NCBI GenBank assembly: GCA_025331435.1
Contig: JAIWNI010000036.1
Coordinates: 186,001-250,000 of the forward strand
Direction of reading: 5' to 3'
Source of the DNA: Choanephora cucurbitarum
Taxonomy: Eukaryota > Mucoromycota > Mucoromycetes > Mucorales > Choanephoraceae
Length of the DNA stretch: 64,000 nucleotides
Shown: piece after piece, positions 34,619 through 46,159 of the stretch
How the letters are laid out: each line of letters begins with the position of its first letter
Position numbering within the stretch: position 1 is the stretch's first letter
The notes under the pieces: model-generated
What the model was told of the DNA's origin: nothing
Seen by the model: only the letters and a program-made list of their open reading frames with translations
Databases searched by the model: none
Made by a program: the position numbers and the translations under genes

Positions 34619-37234
34619 GCATGTATATTCGAATAAACTACATACTGTTATGTGTATATAAACTAAGAAGCTTTGAGACGTTTCATAGAGCTTAAACGGA
34701 TGAAATTATAATCAATCTATCACAAAACTTCATTTTTTTTATGCAACAGTTAACGGTGCATCTCTTCTAATGTTTCGAATCATGTTTGTAAAGCAAGAAT
34801 TAAACCAGTCCTTTGTCCAGTTAGAGAATTCACGCTGATAAACTATTGTGATCAACATAGTCTGATAAAAGGGAAACTAGCTTCTTGTTTTTCTCTCATC
34901 TTCTTCTTTTATCTACTGGTATTCAACTACAGATGTTGTTGTCTTAATCGGCTTTCAAGGTACAAACAACAATTGTACTGTTTCAATGGTCTGCAAAGAA
35001 CAAATCGTTTGAAAGAGATTGAAAGCACAACATCATTCTTCATAGACATGTAATGGTCAGATCAAAAGGATTCATCTTTCTTTCTTTTTTTTACATCAAC
35101 AACAAAAATAGCAAAGTACGTCAGACTTTAATAAATGGCTTAGAAAGCAGAAAACTTGAAACCTGCTGACAGAAACAGACTCTTGATTTACATTCCTTCT
35201 CTTATCACACAGTCTATTATGACAGCCAAGATAGGATGCCAGAAATTGAACTATTAGTGCAACAAACTAAGCCAACAATGCTCAATATAGCTGCATATTA
35301 TTGAAACAAATTTACTTAATAAAGGTAATTTAGTGATATCATTCATTTCTATGTAGGGTTGAAGAAGTTAGTTTAGCATACAGTAACCCAATGCTTATTA
35401 TGATACAGAAGTTATCCAATAAATTCGAATATACTAAGACTTGCGATTCAAAAACATATGAGAGTTTTCTTTGCTTGACATTGTTTGGAAGCAATACTTC
35501 CAAGGCAGGTTACTGGTAACACAAAGAATAAGACCTTATTAGCAGCAGTCATAACTATATCTAACCACTAGCTTGCATAATAGAAGCATAACCGAAATGA
35601 ACAGTATAGACTTTGTCACTGTCGTTTAATATAAGAGTATTGTCTTATGTATGTGGAAGTTGAGTAAATCCAAATTTCAGGAATCTACACAAGCTAAAAA
35701 ATGATTATGTCAGACTGGTCAAACAGATGAAATCATCAATATATGCTCAGCTTTGCCATGGGATTCAGAAAGAAAATTCAAATCTTACGGAATATTGAGT
35801 TAGGGGTCTGCTCAATTGACAAAGCAATCTAATCAAATAGTCATTGAGAAATACATTCGAGCATCTGTATACTCTCAATAATGACAGATTTGTTTTTAAT
35901 TAGAATGTTAATTGTTATAGGGAAAGCACGCATACAGATATAATGACAAGTTTCATTCCAGTTGTTTGGATCTGATGGCTTATTCACAAGGCTTGCATTG
36001 TTTTGTGCTTTCAAAATATGTTCCTGAGCTGATTTGTTATTTTTGTCATTGTACACATCAACGTTATGTACCACAGCAGCAACACAAACACTAATGCTCT
36101 TTTACTTAATAAACTACTTTCTGACATTTCTGTATTGTAAATCCTTGTTTGCTTTAGGCACTTGCATCAATTTTATAGACCTCTTTGAGAAAATCAAAGC
36201 TAGTGTATCCATATTCTTAACTTAAATATATCTCTGTATTATCTCAGAGTAGATAATCTTATTTTCTCTAACCTCGTCTTAGTTTCCTAAGCTGTCTCAG
36301 AAAGAGATGGACACTGACTGTTCTTACATGTTACGCCAAGTTTTCTTCTATTTGGTGTATTTTGCTTATTTGGTGTAACTGATTCTCTGTTTTAAGTCAT
36401 AGTAAGGCTGGCTTCTTCGGTAAGTGGCTCAGATATGAAGGCTGTAGATTTAGTCTTTGAGACATATATTCGAACGCCTTTTACTTAAAGAAATGATCGC
36501 ATAGACTTGAAGTGACCAGTATTAAGGAGCCGAAGTGTTATTAAGTATCCCAATGCACTCCTACCCATTATGGAGCTTTCTTTTTTTTATGTAATTTCAC
36601 CCAACCACTTACGTCAGGGAAATTAGTAAGTAAGGTTATTGAAAGAGAGAATGGTAATTTCTCAAAAAAACTCTAAAAAGCGATCAATTTTCTGTGCTTC
36701 TTATTAGAATAAGAAAAGTAGAATTAGCTGTGGAAGATAGATAATAACCTTTTAAAAAAATGAGATTCAAACAAAGACACTGAAAGATGATTGCATAGTG
36801 CTGAAATCATATTTTAAATGTGTAAAGAAGTGGGTTGATCAAAAATTTCATTTGTGCGGAGTGGAAATCAAACAGTGTAATTGTTTTGAATGTATAAATA
36901 TACTCCATTTCCGAAAAAGGTGTAAAGAAAGAAAAAAAAGAAGACGAGATGCAGAAAGGGAAAGAAAGTAAGGATAGAAAATGCAAATCTAAATAATGAA
37001 AATGGAAACACAGATGAAGATGATACGCGATTATTGTTATTATTTTTGGGTTCTGTTACGTTGCGTTTAGGCATATTAAAATATTCAAGCAAAGCATACA
37101 GAAGAGTTACATATTTTTATTTTTATATATTTTTTTTTCCTCTTTTTCTTCTTTTTACACATTTTGCCTCTTCTCTTTTTTTTTTTTTTTTCTTCTTTTC
37201 TCTTCTCTTCTCTTCTTATTCTTCATACTAAAAT
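34619..37234. other. Long intergenic region (2.6 kb)
   Basis: AT-rich with only short chance ORFs (for example 35841-36074 minus). The last 100 bp (37115-37222) is a strong T/CT tract ahead of the casein kinase start and probably part of its promoter or leader. No RNA gene or transposon was recognised. Confidence 0.5.
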
Positions 37235-38761
37235 ATGGCAGCAGCAGCACAACGTCATAGTTCCACTAAACCAATAGCAAACAATAGCACCAGTGTCGTA
37301 GGTGTTCATTATAAAGTAGGCAGAAAACTAGGAGAAGGCAGTTTTGGTATCCTCTATGAAGGTATTTTCATGTACTCCTTTTTTGTACAAATATATTTTT
37401 CATTATCAGCCAAGAGGCTAAGAAAATAAAACAAAAATTTGAAAATAGGAACCAATCTGCTGAATAGCCAGCAGGTAGCCATAAAGTTTGAGCCTCGAAA
37501 GTCAGATGCACCCCAATTACGAGATGAATACAGAACATACAAAATACTTTCTGGCACATGTATGTATTTCAATGTTATTTCATGTTTGAAAAAGACTCTA
37601 ACACTTATATCCCCCTTTTTTTGCGTGTGTGTGTGTACTCCTTGCTGCTTTCTTTTATTTTTATTTTGCTCGGCTACAGATGGAATTCCTTCTGCATATT
37701 ATTTTGGTCAAGAAGGTCTTCATAATATACTTGTCATTGATCTCTTAGGTCCAAGTTTAGAAGATCTATTTGATTCATGCTCAAGAAAATTCAGTATCAA
37801 AACTGTCGCCACACTGGCTCGTCATATGGTAAGAAATGACATAACTTTGCTGACTGAACTATAGAATCGAAATTTATTCTCATCATGTAGATCACACGCA
37901 TACAAAGTGTTCATGAAAATAACTTGATTTATCGTGATATCAAACCTGACAATTTCTTGATCGGAAGACAAGGCACATCCGAAGCAAATACTGTTTATCT
38001 GATTGATTTTGGCATGGCAAAGCAATACAGAGACCCCAAAACAAAGCAGCATATTCCCTACCGAGAACGAAAGAGTTTATCTGGAACAGCTCGTTATATG
38101 TCCATCAATACCCACTTAGGAAGAGAACAATCTAGAAGAGATGATCTTGAATCTCTTGGTCATGTTTTTATGTACTTTTTGCGAGGATCATTGCCTTGGC
38201 AGGGTCTCAAAGCTGCCACAAACAAACAGAAATATGAAAAGATTGGTGAAAAGAAACAAACAACAAGTGTCAAAGACCTGTGTGCCGGATTCCCAGGTAA
38301 CACTTTCTTTTTTTTTTTCTGTCTGAGATGACCATTAATACCTTTGTCACTTAGAGGAATTCGGTATTTACCTTCAATATGTACGCAAGCTAGGATTTGA
38401 AGAAACACCAGATTATGATTTCCTCCGAGACTTGTTTACCAAAGTACTTAGAAATCATGGAGACACTGACGATGAGATTTATGATTGGATGCTGCTCAAC
38501 AATGGTCGAGGATTAGCTGAAAAGCGATCATCTCGACACCATCAACAACAACAGCAACAACAACATCAACAACAGCAACAATACCAGCCTGTTACCGCTC
38601 GCAATGTTCAACAAGACAATCCTTACGGTCGCACTCAACCGCCTACCACTCAGCTTGCCGATCATGCACAAGCAGCTGACTTTGATGATGGATCACGGAA
38701 AAAGGGTTTTTGGCAGCAGTTTATTACATTCGTTACTTGTGGACTATTCACATGCGCGTAA
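37235..38761 (+). CDS. Casein kinase 1, Yck/CK1-gamma type
   Basis: A five-exon model of 399 residues: 37235-37361, 37449-37559, 37680-37828, 37891-38296 and 38355-38761. Kinase motifs are the glycine loop KLGEGSFG, catalytic Lys in VAIKFE, catalytic loop [12 protein letters not shown] and [10 protein letters not shown] in place of DFG-type loop. The CK1 signature is [44 protein letters not shown], split across one exon. The tail has a Gln/His tract (about 320-336) and ends [10 protein letters not shown]. Paired C-terminal cysteines are palmitoylated in yeast Yck1/2/3, anchoring them to membranes, so the two cysteines here may do likewise. Likely roles are plasma-membrane nutrient signalling and endocytosis. 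Confidence 0.94.
38541..38584 (+). repeat. CAA/CAG trinucleotide repeat in casein kinase gene
   Basis: A run of CAACAACAGCAACAAC-type codons interrupted by CAT encodes the Gln/His tract. Its length probably varies between strains. Confidence 0.8.
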
Positions 38762-39215
38762 GAAGCCTTCAAATACTATTTTCCTTTCTCTCCTATCTAT
38801 TATTTTCTATATTTTAACTTCCTGCTCTTGTTTCTCTCTCACCCTCTTTCCTTCCATCCTCTTTTTTTCTTTGTGCTATGTTACCTGTCAAGAGTTTTAT
38901 CTTCTCTAATGAAAAAAAAAAGAAACGGAATGAACTTCTTTAATGTTGATATACAATTGCATTTTTTAAAAAAAAAACAAAAATACTTTCTCTGAGCTAC
39001 TTCTTGCTCATTTGCTTAGGTTTGACATATCACCACAATATGACTGTATCGACTGATTAGAGGCCAAGAGTAACATAAATAAATAAATCGCCCAAAATAA
39101 ACACGTCGAAAAATCAAAATGCATAATGAAGATGACAAGATTCGCCCCATTTAGATTTGCAACATTTTCTCTTTTTTTGCTTTCTGCATATTTTTTTTTT
39201 ACTAACACTATCTGT
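38762..39215. other. Intergenic, T- and A-rich
   Basis: 3' region of the casein kinase gene followed by T-rich leader of the next gene. An upstream in-frame ATG at 39126 would add 30 residues with a hydrophobic stretch to the next protein. The T-rich DNA makes a 5' leader more likely. Confidence 0.45.
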
Positions 39216-40583
39216 ATGGATACGAAAAAAAGAAAGCAAAAGGATACTGTCTTGTCATCTTCTTCATGTAGTAGCAAAAGAGCCTGTCTCTCAAACCTTC
39301 CTGGAAATACCATCTTAACTAAGGATATTGCTAAACAATTAAAGGTGCCTGACTTCATTGCTTCACTAGAGGCACGACAATGGAAGCAAGAGGCTTCCCT
39401 GGTTCGCTCTTACTTTCAGTACACAGATTTACCAGAGAGTACACAAAAGCAACTTATGACAGTTTTGAATGGAGCACTTCATAGAATGATCAACAATAAA
39501 GATATAGATGATAAGTTGAAGTGTTACAGTACTGGTCTTCTTCGACAATTTAAAACAGAAAAAAGCAAACAGAGACTCGTTATGGAATACAGAAAGCTAC
39601 TGAAGCATCAACAGATTGGAGAGCTTGAAGAAGAAGCGCAGACTGAAGCTCGTTTCACCAGTCGTATTCTGTTAACTGTTGAAGCCAAAGCTCATAGGAA
39701 GAGCATGGAGCGCAGACTATATCAGCTAACCGATGATGATGAGACTAACTGTGATGAGATTAATGTAGGAGAGTCAGACCTGGGAAGTTTTTTGGAAGAT
39801 AAAGAAGACGATTTCAATAAAGATGAAGCAGCAGATGTACAGGTAAATTAATCGACTGTAGGCTTCTGTATTAACTAGAGGTCAAGAAATAAATATTTCA
39901 ATACTAAATCTTTACTTTAGCCTCTTACACCTATACCATTATGTACTGATAAGCCTGAAGTTGTTAATGTCGCCAATGTCTCACATGTCTGTGTTGATGA
40001 CCCATTTACAGAACAAGAAGTGGAGAAAGAGGAAGTACGTTTGTGCATCTCACATTAAACATAAGAGTTCTGAGCGTCTAAAAATTAGTTCCCAACTTTG
40101 AAAGTCTTTAAAGAAAAAAACATGTACAAGTACCAAGCACCAGCACAGAATATCATCTCACTTCATAAAACTACTATTCAAGCAACCGATCTGTGCGTTT
40201 TGAAAGACCGCTTTGATATTTGCATTGGAACGAATCAAGACAATGCTTCTGAAGAAACGAAGGAACAATACATGGCTTACATGAACGAACAAAATATATA
40301 CAAGTTTCTCAAAGAAGTGTCTGGGGATATCTATAGCAAATTACTACTTATTCTACAAATTCAAGACCGTATCAAGATGAAGGAGGCAATTCTAGGACTC
40401 CCTTCTGAAGCAAACGCTTTCACTGAATTTGTCCAATACACATTGTTTGACTTTAGTTTGAACTTGTTGAAACCTGGTAGCTTTTATGGAAAAAGCGACG
40501 AGCGCACCATCTTTTGTGAGGTTTTTATCCCCATATTCAAATCCTTTGGTAATTGTCTCGGTATACTAAACTATACATGGTAA
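39216..40583 (+). CDS. Hypothetical protein, unrecognised
   Basis: Three exons are supported: 39216-39842, 39921-40034 and 40089 to at least 40583. The chosen start gives MDTKKRKQKDTVLSSSS; an ATG at 39126 would add a hydrophobic N-terminus. The N-terminal part is helical and charged (EARQWKQEASLVRSYFQYT, RQFKTEKSKQRLVMEYRKLL), followed by an acidic region (LTDDDETNCDE). The third exon has IYKFLKEVSGDIYSK and FCEVFIPIFKSFGNC. The frame ends TGGTAA at 40578-40583, where TG|GTAATT could be a splice donor. A following exon from 40643 would give a short hydrophobic tail. It looks like the N-terminal half of a lineage-specific family and may be truncated. Confidence 0.5.
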
Positions 40584-40689
40584 TTCAATTGACAAATGAT
40601 GCTGACAAATTTAACCAACCTCTCAAACTTTCAACTTTTAGGTGTGAAAAAAGGCGAAGGAAGCCGATTATGAACATTGTTTGGTTTAT

Positions 40690-40720
40690 TGTTATTTTGA
40701 CATTATCTGTCAAAATAACA
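40690..40720. repeat. Perfect 12-bp hairpin
   Basis: TGTTATTTTGAC, a 7-base loop, then GTCAAAATAACA. It lies about 100 bp past the open frame above, so it may be a 3' UTR hairpin or a tiny inverted-repeat insertion. Confidence 0.6.
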
Positions 40721-41660
40721 TTTATCTTTTCTTGAGATGATTAATTGAATTTCCGAATTTTATATTTTCTTGTTTGAATGCATGCCCAAATACGACAGCG
40801 TCATTGTCTTATCACTTGAGAAGCCACTGGTCTCTATCACCAAATATGTGCATTGATTTTTTGTCATAGTGTCAATGCCATCACATAGCTTCATGTTGTC
40901 TTTTCTTTCTCTTGAAAAATCATTTGAAACGAGCCATACATAAAGTTGGAAACCTAAAATTACACTAAATGTTACCAAAGGGAAGACGGAAATTAAGCAT
41001 ATAGCAAGTGCTGGCTAAAAAGCGATGAAATGATATATAAGGCATTCAATGTGCGTAGCTAACACATTGAAAGCATGATCAGACTTATCTTCATGGATTC
41101 TCCTTTTTCTCCAATACTGAAAATAGCTATATGACATGGTACATTATTATAACAGGATGGTTGCATAGGCCTTATAAAATCAAGGTAGCAGCATTTAACA
41201 AAACAAGCAATGATTCTAGAGACTTCACTATCAGAAAAGACTAAATCATGACTTGGATAAAGATAGTTCTGAGACATACACACAAAGGGCTTGTCTATCA
41301 TTATCACACGATTTAAACTGATCTAACATCCAACGAAACAAGTGAACAAGTATGAAACAGTTAAGCCTGATATATTCAGATACTTTCCAAGACAAAACAC
41401 ATATCTTGATAAAGCATAAATAGCTTCTCGCCAAAATATACTTAGTTGAAAGCATGTCTCCACCTTATTCAAAGTGGAGGATGGAATCTGGCTACATTCA
41501 TCTTTGAAGACGACCAACTATCCCAGTAGGAAAACTGCTCATACAGATAAATCATAATAAAATGATTGATTGAAACCGAGATAGAAATAGTATATTAACA
41601 CAACATGAACGTGCAGTAGAATTAGTTCCCTCTCTTTCTTTTTAATAAAAGTTTCGAGTT
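40721..41660. other. Non-coding spacer between two gene fragments
   Basis: Several short minus-strand frames (40760-41517) have no consistent reading and no domain. The strand may hold a decayed gene, but I cannot support one. Confidence 0.35.
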
Positions 41661-41678
41661 CCCTCTCATTGAATTTAT

Positions 41679-42131
41679 TTGAGCCTGCAAATATCACAGA
41701 CGCATTCACTCAATGACACACTCAAAAACACCAAGAATGGTCATGACAATTTGAAATATCTGTTTAGTCAATACCGAAGTGCCTCTTTTGAGACCATGAA
41801 GAAGATTAATCTTTTCTTTTGCCAAATTATTGACAACAAAATTACTCTGATCAAATATGCTATAAAGTCCCGAACAACTTGGAAAGTTGTTGAATGCCGT
41901 TCGGCTACAGTACCACTGACTGTTGAAAACAGCCTTGAATACATGAGAGTTTTCGAGCTTTTTGCTTTTCTTATGGTAAGTATTCTAAAGCAGATATTTA
42001 CATAAATTTGTCTAAAAACTTGCTAGTCCAATATCAAAGAACAACAATCCATCTTCAAGCAGTTAAAGTTGGAAAATCTAAGTCTGATATCTGTACCAAA
42101 CGATGAAACCGTAGCCTATTGCCTGCTGTAA
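41679..42131 (+). pseudogene. 5'-incomplete hypothetical gene fragment
   Basis: Two exons join cleanly: the frame from about 41679 to 41975, then 42027-42131, giving about 133 residues. The reading is convincing (SRTTWKVVECRSATVPLTVENSL, MRVFELFAFLMSNIKEQQS, LENLSLISVPNDETVAYCLL) and the intron is canonical. There is no ATG at the start, only internal ones, so the 5' part is missing or lies in an unrecognised exon. It may be the C-terminal piece of the gene at 39216, separated by about 1.1 kb of other DNA. Confidence 0.4.
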
Positions 42132-43080
42132 ACCCTATGATTGTCAATTTATCTTTGTCTTCGCAGAAAATTGTTTATGACCAATAAAAAGAATTTGATA
42201 GGGTTCATCTCTCCTTTTAATCAAGCTAACTCTCGAAAATGATTGCAATTCGTTTTTTTTAGTTGATGCCATCTGTTTAACTTATCAATTAAAATATCAA
42301 TTGACTGTGCTAACTAAAGTCAAGTTGTAGCTTTAAAGATAAAACTACTTTTGAATACATCTTTCTCATAATAAGATCAGTTTATTTGTTGGACATGCTA
42401 TTTAAGTTTTGCTGTCAACACTGAGTGAACGAGGGATTCGTTAAGATTTAGAGAAGCGGGGTTGCTTGAATTTGACTGCACTTTCATGATGCGATGATTT
42501 TGAACTGCTCATTCTAGTTGATGTAAACACAATTCAAGGTATGCCTAGTTTGACATGGTTCATCGATGAAGATCTCTTATGCATCACATCTATCTACGGA
42601 TCTGTTGTTACAGTATGTAGTGCTTCTTGTAGCATGAGAGAAAGTACAACATAGCTTATATGGCTCTGATAATCGCACAACTAAAAAAAACAAGTTTCTT
42701 TGTCAGCTCCACCAAGTCCTTTTTCCAACATTTGCCGAATCATACATCGCTACAAGCATCCAATCCAAAACTGCAAACAAATGGAGACTAGGCTCTGTCA
42801 CAGCTTGTCTATGTATTGTCTCGGGGAAGGGGGAAAAGATATGACTAGCGCAAGCACATTAGCTTTGTCAAGAAAAAGAAAAAAAAACCGATCGAGATGA
42901 TATTAGCAAGAACTTTAAGAATATTTTCGCAAGTATAATAGTATGAAACACCCTCAGCTAAAAAAAAAAAGTGTCAAATATTTATTCTAGTATGCGTGTA
43001 TTTTTCTTTAACGAACGGGAAGCTCCTGTTTAGATTAAGACTTCCCTCAATTGAGAGTAGACAATATGTGTAACAATACA
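42132..43080. other. Intergenic
   Basis: No convincing gene. A short frame at 42700-42900 has no domain. AT-rich with an A run at 42960-42970. Confidence 0.45.
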
Positions 43081-43139
43081 AGTAGATCTGTCCAGTATCA
43101 TCACTCTTGGCAAATGGCAACGGAAGCCGTTATCTCTGT

Positions 43140-43700
43140 ACACTTGCTGGTGCATAGTATCGCTCTCACAACTGATGCCGCATCCCACGAATTGCCATCT
43201 TCATAACACAAAATACGCATATCATGTGCTTAGTGGAAATACACTCTAAGCTACTCTCATATACCATGACTTTCAATTGCTCGGGTTGAGCGACATGAAC
43301 ACAATCTGTAGACTAACAAGAGCTTGCATCAGGTCATATCGAAAGAAACGGCCCTACAACTCGAGCTATATATGTATATATAGGTCAAGAGAGAGAGAGA
43401 GAGAGAGAAAAAAAAGAAAAGTTAGCCATCGTACTAAACAGCACTTGCAGTCGTCCATCACTTACCTTGCTACTGGCGCACGACAATAGGTAGCATTACC
43501 ATGCAACTGCAGCTTACTCGGGTTGCTATCCCCATAACAAAAAGTACGTATACTCTAAGCTTAGAGCAAGCAGCAAGCAGCAGACGCTTACTTTCGTCTT
43601 TAGATTTCGACTTGGCTCGCGTTCCTACTATCTAAAGATAGTCCGTAAGCCTTACAACTGCTGGTGCATAGTATTGCTCTCAACTGATGTCGAATCCTAG
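43140..43700. repeat. Diverged direct repeats with GCTGGTGCATAGTAT motif
   Basis: CTTGCTGGTGCATAGTATCGCTCTCA near 43142 recurs as ACTGCTGGTGCATAGTATTGCTCTCA near 43656, each followed by ACTGATG. A weaker third version (TTGCTACTGGCGCACGACAATAGGTAGC) lies at 43468. CATAACACAAAATACG and CATAACAAAAAGTACG also repeat. A (GA)n run sits at 43387-43408. These look like decayed copies of one repeat unit. The feature spans the outer copies. Confidence 0.5.
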
Positions 43701-43828
43701 TACATTTACAATATTTTACAAAGATAATGTTTTGGACAATCAAAAAATCAATCATCTTCTTTCTTCATCATTACTCAAATAAACCTTTTGTTGTCCATCT
43801 AAAACTACTCAAATCTCAAAATACCTAA

Positions 43829-44464
43829 AACTACAAATACTACAAAGCGTGGTGCTTACAACGAGCGCAAAGACAAAAAATATGGATGGGTTTTCTATCA
43901 ATCGCGCTGGTCATTCTCAGCGTGAAATAGCTGGGCTTGTCGAACTACCTCTTTCAATTGTGAACAGTATCATTGTTCGTATCAATAAAACTAACTCACC
44001 TATGCCTCGCGGCTCTTCCGGAGCACCTATGAAAGTCGATGAAAGAGATCTGAAACACTTATGGTGGCAAAAAGAAATTATAGAAAGAGGTATTGCTGAA
44101 GCCAGTGATCTGCTTTTGGGTCAAAGCCTGCGTCACTCGCAAAACCTAGACTAACTAATAATGTTCATTCATAGCTGCTGGAGCATACATAATTCCCTGC
44201 ATTGCTGAAATAGTAACCACTTTACGAAACAGTGAAGCTTTGAGAGGGTTCGAGTCGCAAGTTCAAGCAACTGCCTTCTCATATATAATTAAGGCTTTGC
44301 GTGTTCAAGAGTAAGTTGCAGAATAGATGACTAGTATTACGTTGTAACATTTGTAGTTTTGCAGTTTTGATTACGGAATTATTGAACCTTGCTGGATAAA
44401 ACTAGAGGAATACATGAAACGACAGGCAAAGGCAACTAATTCAAGCTTGATATTTGTATACTAA
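43829..44464 (+). pseudogene. Tc1-type DNA-binding fragment joined to other exons
   Basis: One frame reads TKRGAYNERKDKKYG, then shifts near 43885 to RAGHSQREIAGLVELPLSIV and NKTNSPMPRGSSGAPMKVDERD. This is the N-terminal helix-turn-helix of a Tc1-like transposase. It does not continue into the usual transposase. Instead the open frame runs to 44154. After a CTAAC-containing putative intron, exon 44173-44310 (GAYIIPCIAEIVTTLRNSEA) joins 44365-44464 (YGIIEPCWIKLEEYMKRQ) and stops. The two last exons keep frame across a GT-AG intron. It is either a chimeric gene that captured a transposase DNA-binding domain or a patchwork of relics. Confidence 0.4.
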
Positions 44465-45320
44465 AATATGTAACTGCAAAGAAGAGAGGTGCTACAACAC
44501 CCGAAAATCAAACCTCTTTGAAGGTACAATGTAAACCGCATAAAACGTTGTTAAATATATATAGGGGCAAATTAGGACATTATAATTGTTGATGTGGCAA
44601 AAGTAGTTTAATTTCTTCCAATCCTGCCAAGAGCTGACTTGGCATATTCGTCATGTAGATGTGCTTTTGAATTAACCTAATCAGACAACTGATTACTTTT
44701 GGTGTCTTATTTTGATAAAGGATGAGCTTATGATCCTTTGTCATTGCACTAATACAAAAAAGAAAAGCTCTTTTGATATTGTCTAAGAATGAGTCGATAC
44801 TAGAAGTAGTTGTATATGCTCGTTTACTCTCTCTCTCTCTTAGTGAAAAGAGAAAGAAACAATAAATCTGTTGTCAACAAACCTATACCCTTTTAGTATA
44901 GCCAGATAGAATTTACTCGCTGAGAAAGTTATTTGATTTGGATAACATGAATGAATCTATCAATTCATGCACAAATACTCCTTTTTTTTTTTGTCATAGT
45001 AGTCGTCTTATTCGAGAGTGTCGATATTTTTTGAGAAATGGTACTTGTCTTCTATTGAATCAAGCGACTGCTGTACCTGATAATTAGGATACAAGTAAAG
45101 TAAACAATGCAATGAAGGAGAAAATAGCTTGATAATTGTTGAACAGAGCTACTGTTTGTACTAGGCGTATGACAATCAAAAGCTTATGTTTATTTGTTTG
45201 TACAAACAAACAATAAGAAGGATGGGGATGTATCTCAATGACAACCAATGCCTCAATCGATTAAAATGTTGAAGTCATATTGATAAATGATCATAAACAG
45301 CCTAGTCTTTTTTTTTTCTC
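44465..45320. other. Intergenic with an 18-bp perfect palindrome
   Basis: TTTGTTTGTACAAACAAA at 45193-45210 is a perfect palindrome. A TC microsatellite lies at 44829-44840. No gene is recognised. Confidence 0.5.
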
Positions 45321-46159
45321 TCAATTGTTTTTTGTTTCGATTTCAATCGCATAGGAAATCTTTTGTGATCCACATCTTAACTGAGCAGCACTCCAACACA
45401 GACGCAAAGTACTTCTATGCTGATTCGTTGCTTTTACTTGACCTTCATCACTAAATAGCCAAGGTGTCTTTTTTCTGTTTAAAACGTATGAGCTATGCTC
45501 AAGCGTAGTTGCGTTAGTATCTTTCTTAGCGATGCAGAAGAAATCAACAATATAGGGTCTTCTTGGTATGCTTCCTTGCATCTGGCCTAGCAAATGCTTA
45601 CGCCAAAAAATTCTCAGGATGATTGTAGCCGTTTTCCCTAAAAAAAAAGCAGCTGCCATGAAGAGCTAGCAGTTTGTTCAACTCAAGAAATGCTTGAATC
45701 CATGTTCAATTCCATAGATAGATTTGAGTGTACTATATAACTCAAATTAAAACCACATATACCAAGATAGGCTTTGAGATTGAATGATGTAACTCGTAAT
45801 AATACTGACTGCTTCATCTTGCGATGATAACATCAACAGTATCCACATAAAGTTACAAAAAGACAATATCATTAACGAAGCGGCTCTTTTATATAAGGCT
45901 TTGAGATTGCTCTTTCTGCCTTTACCTCTAAAACAAGCTTTGTGGGAACACTTTGTTTCAAAGCACAACTTCTCAGTAGACTCGATGATATCACTTTCCG
46001 TTTGAAGTTGTGATGAAGCTTTTCCAGGCAGATAAGTTTTGCTCGCAGACAAATGTACATAGACAAAAGCCAAAAATTGTTGTCTTTATGCAAACTCAAA
46101 GACATTTTTATTCCAATCAAGATAAGGGATTCTTTGCATAGATCATGCAGCTCACACAT
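45321..46159 (-). pseudogene. Unrecognised broken coding region
   Basis: Three minus-strand frames overlap or abut: 45872-46159, 45747-46073 and 45321-45659. The last reads FWRKHLLGQMQGSIPRRPYI followed by VDFFCIAKKD; the first has LCKESLILIGIKMSLSLHKD. No single model with good splice sites joins them and no domain is recognised. It is probably a decayed gene from the accessory region. Confidence 0.25.

Noticed and set aside
39126..39215. Hydrophobic N-terminal extension that looks like a signal peptide
   Set aside because: It comes from T-rich DNA typical of 5' leaders here, and a charged Met start follows immediately; kept only as an alternative start.
44240..44262. GGGTTCGAGTCGCAAG resembles a tRNA T-arm / B box
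   Set aside because: The flanking bases do not pair into a T stem and no A box, anticodon arm or acceptor stem was found. The stretch lies inside an open exon.
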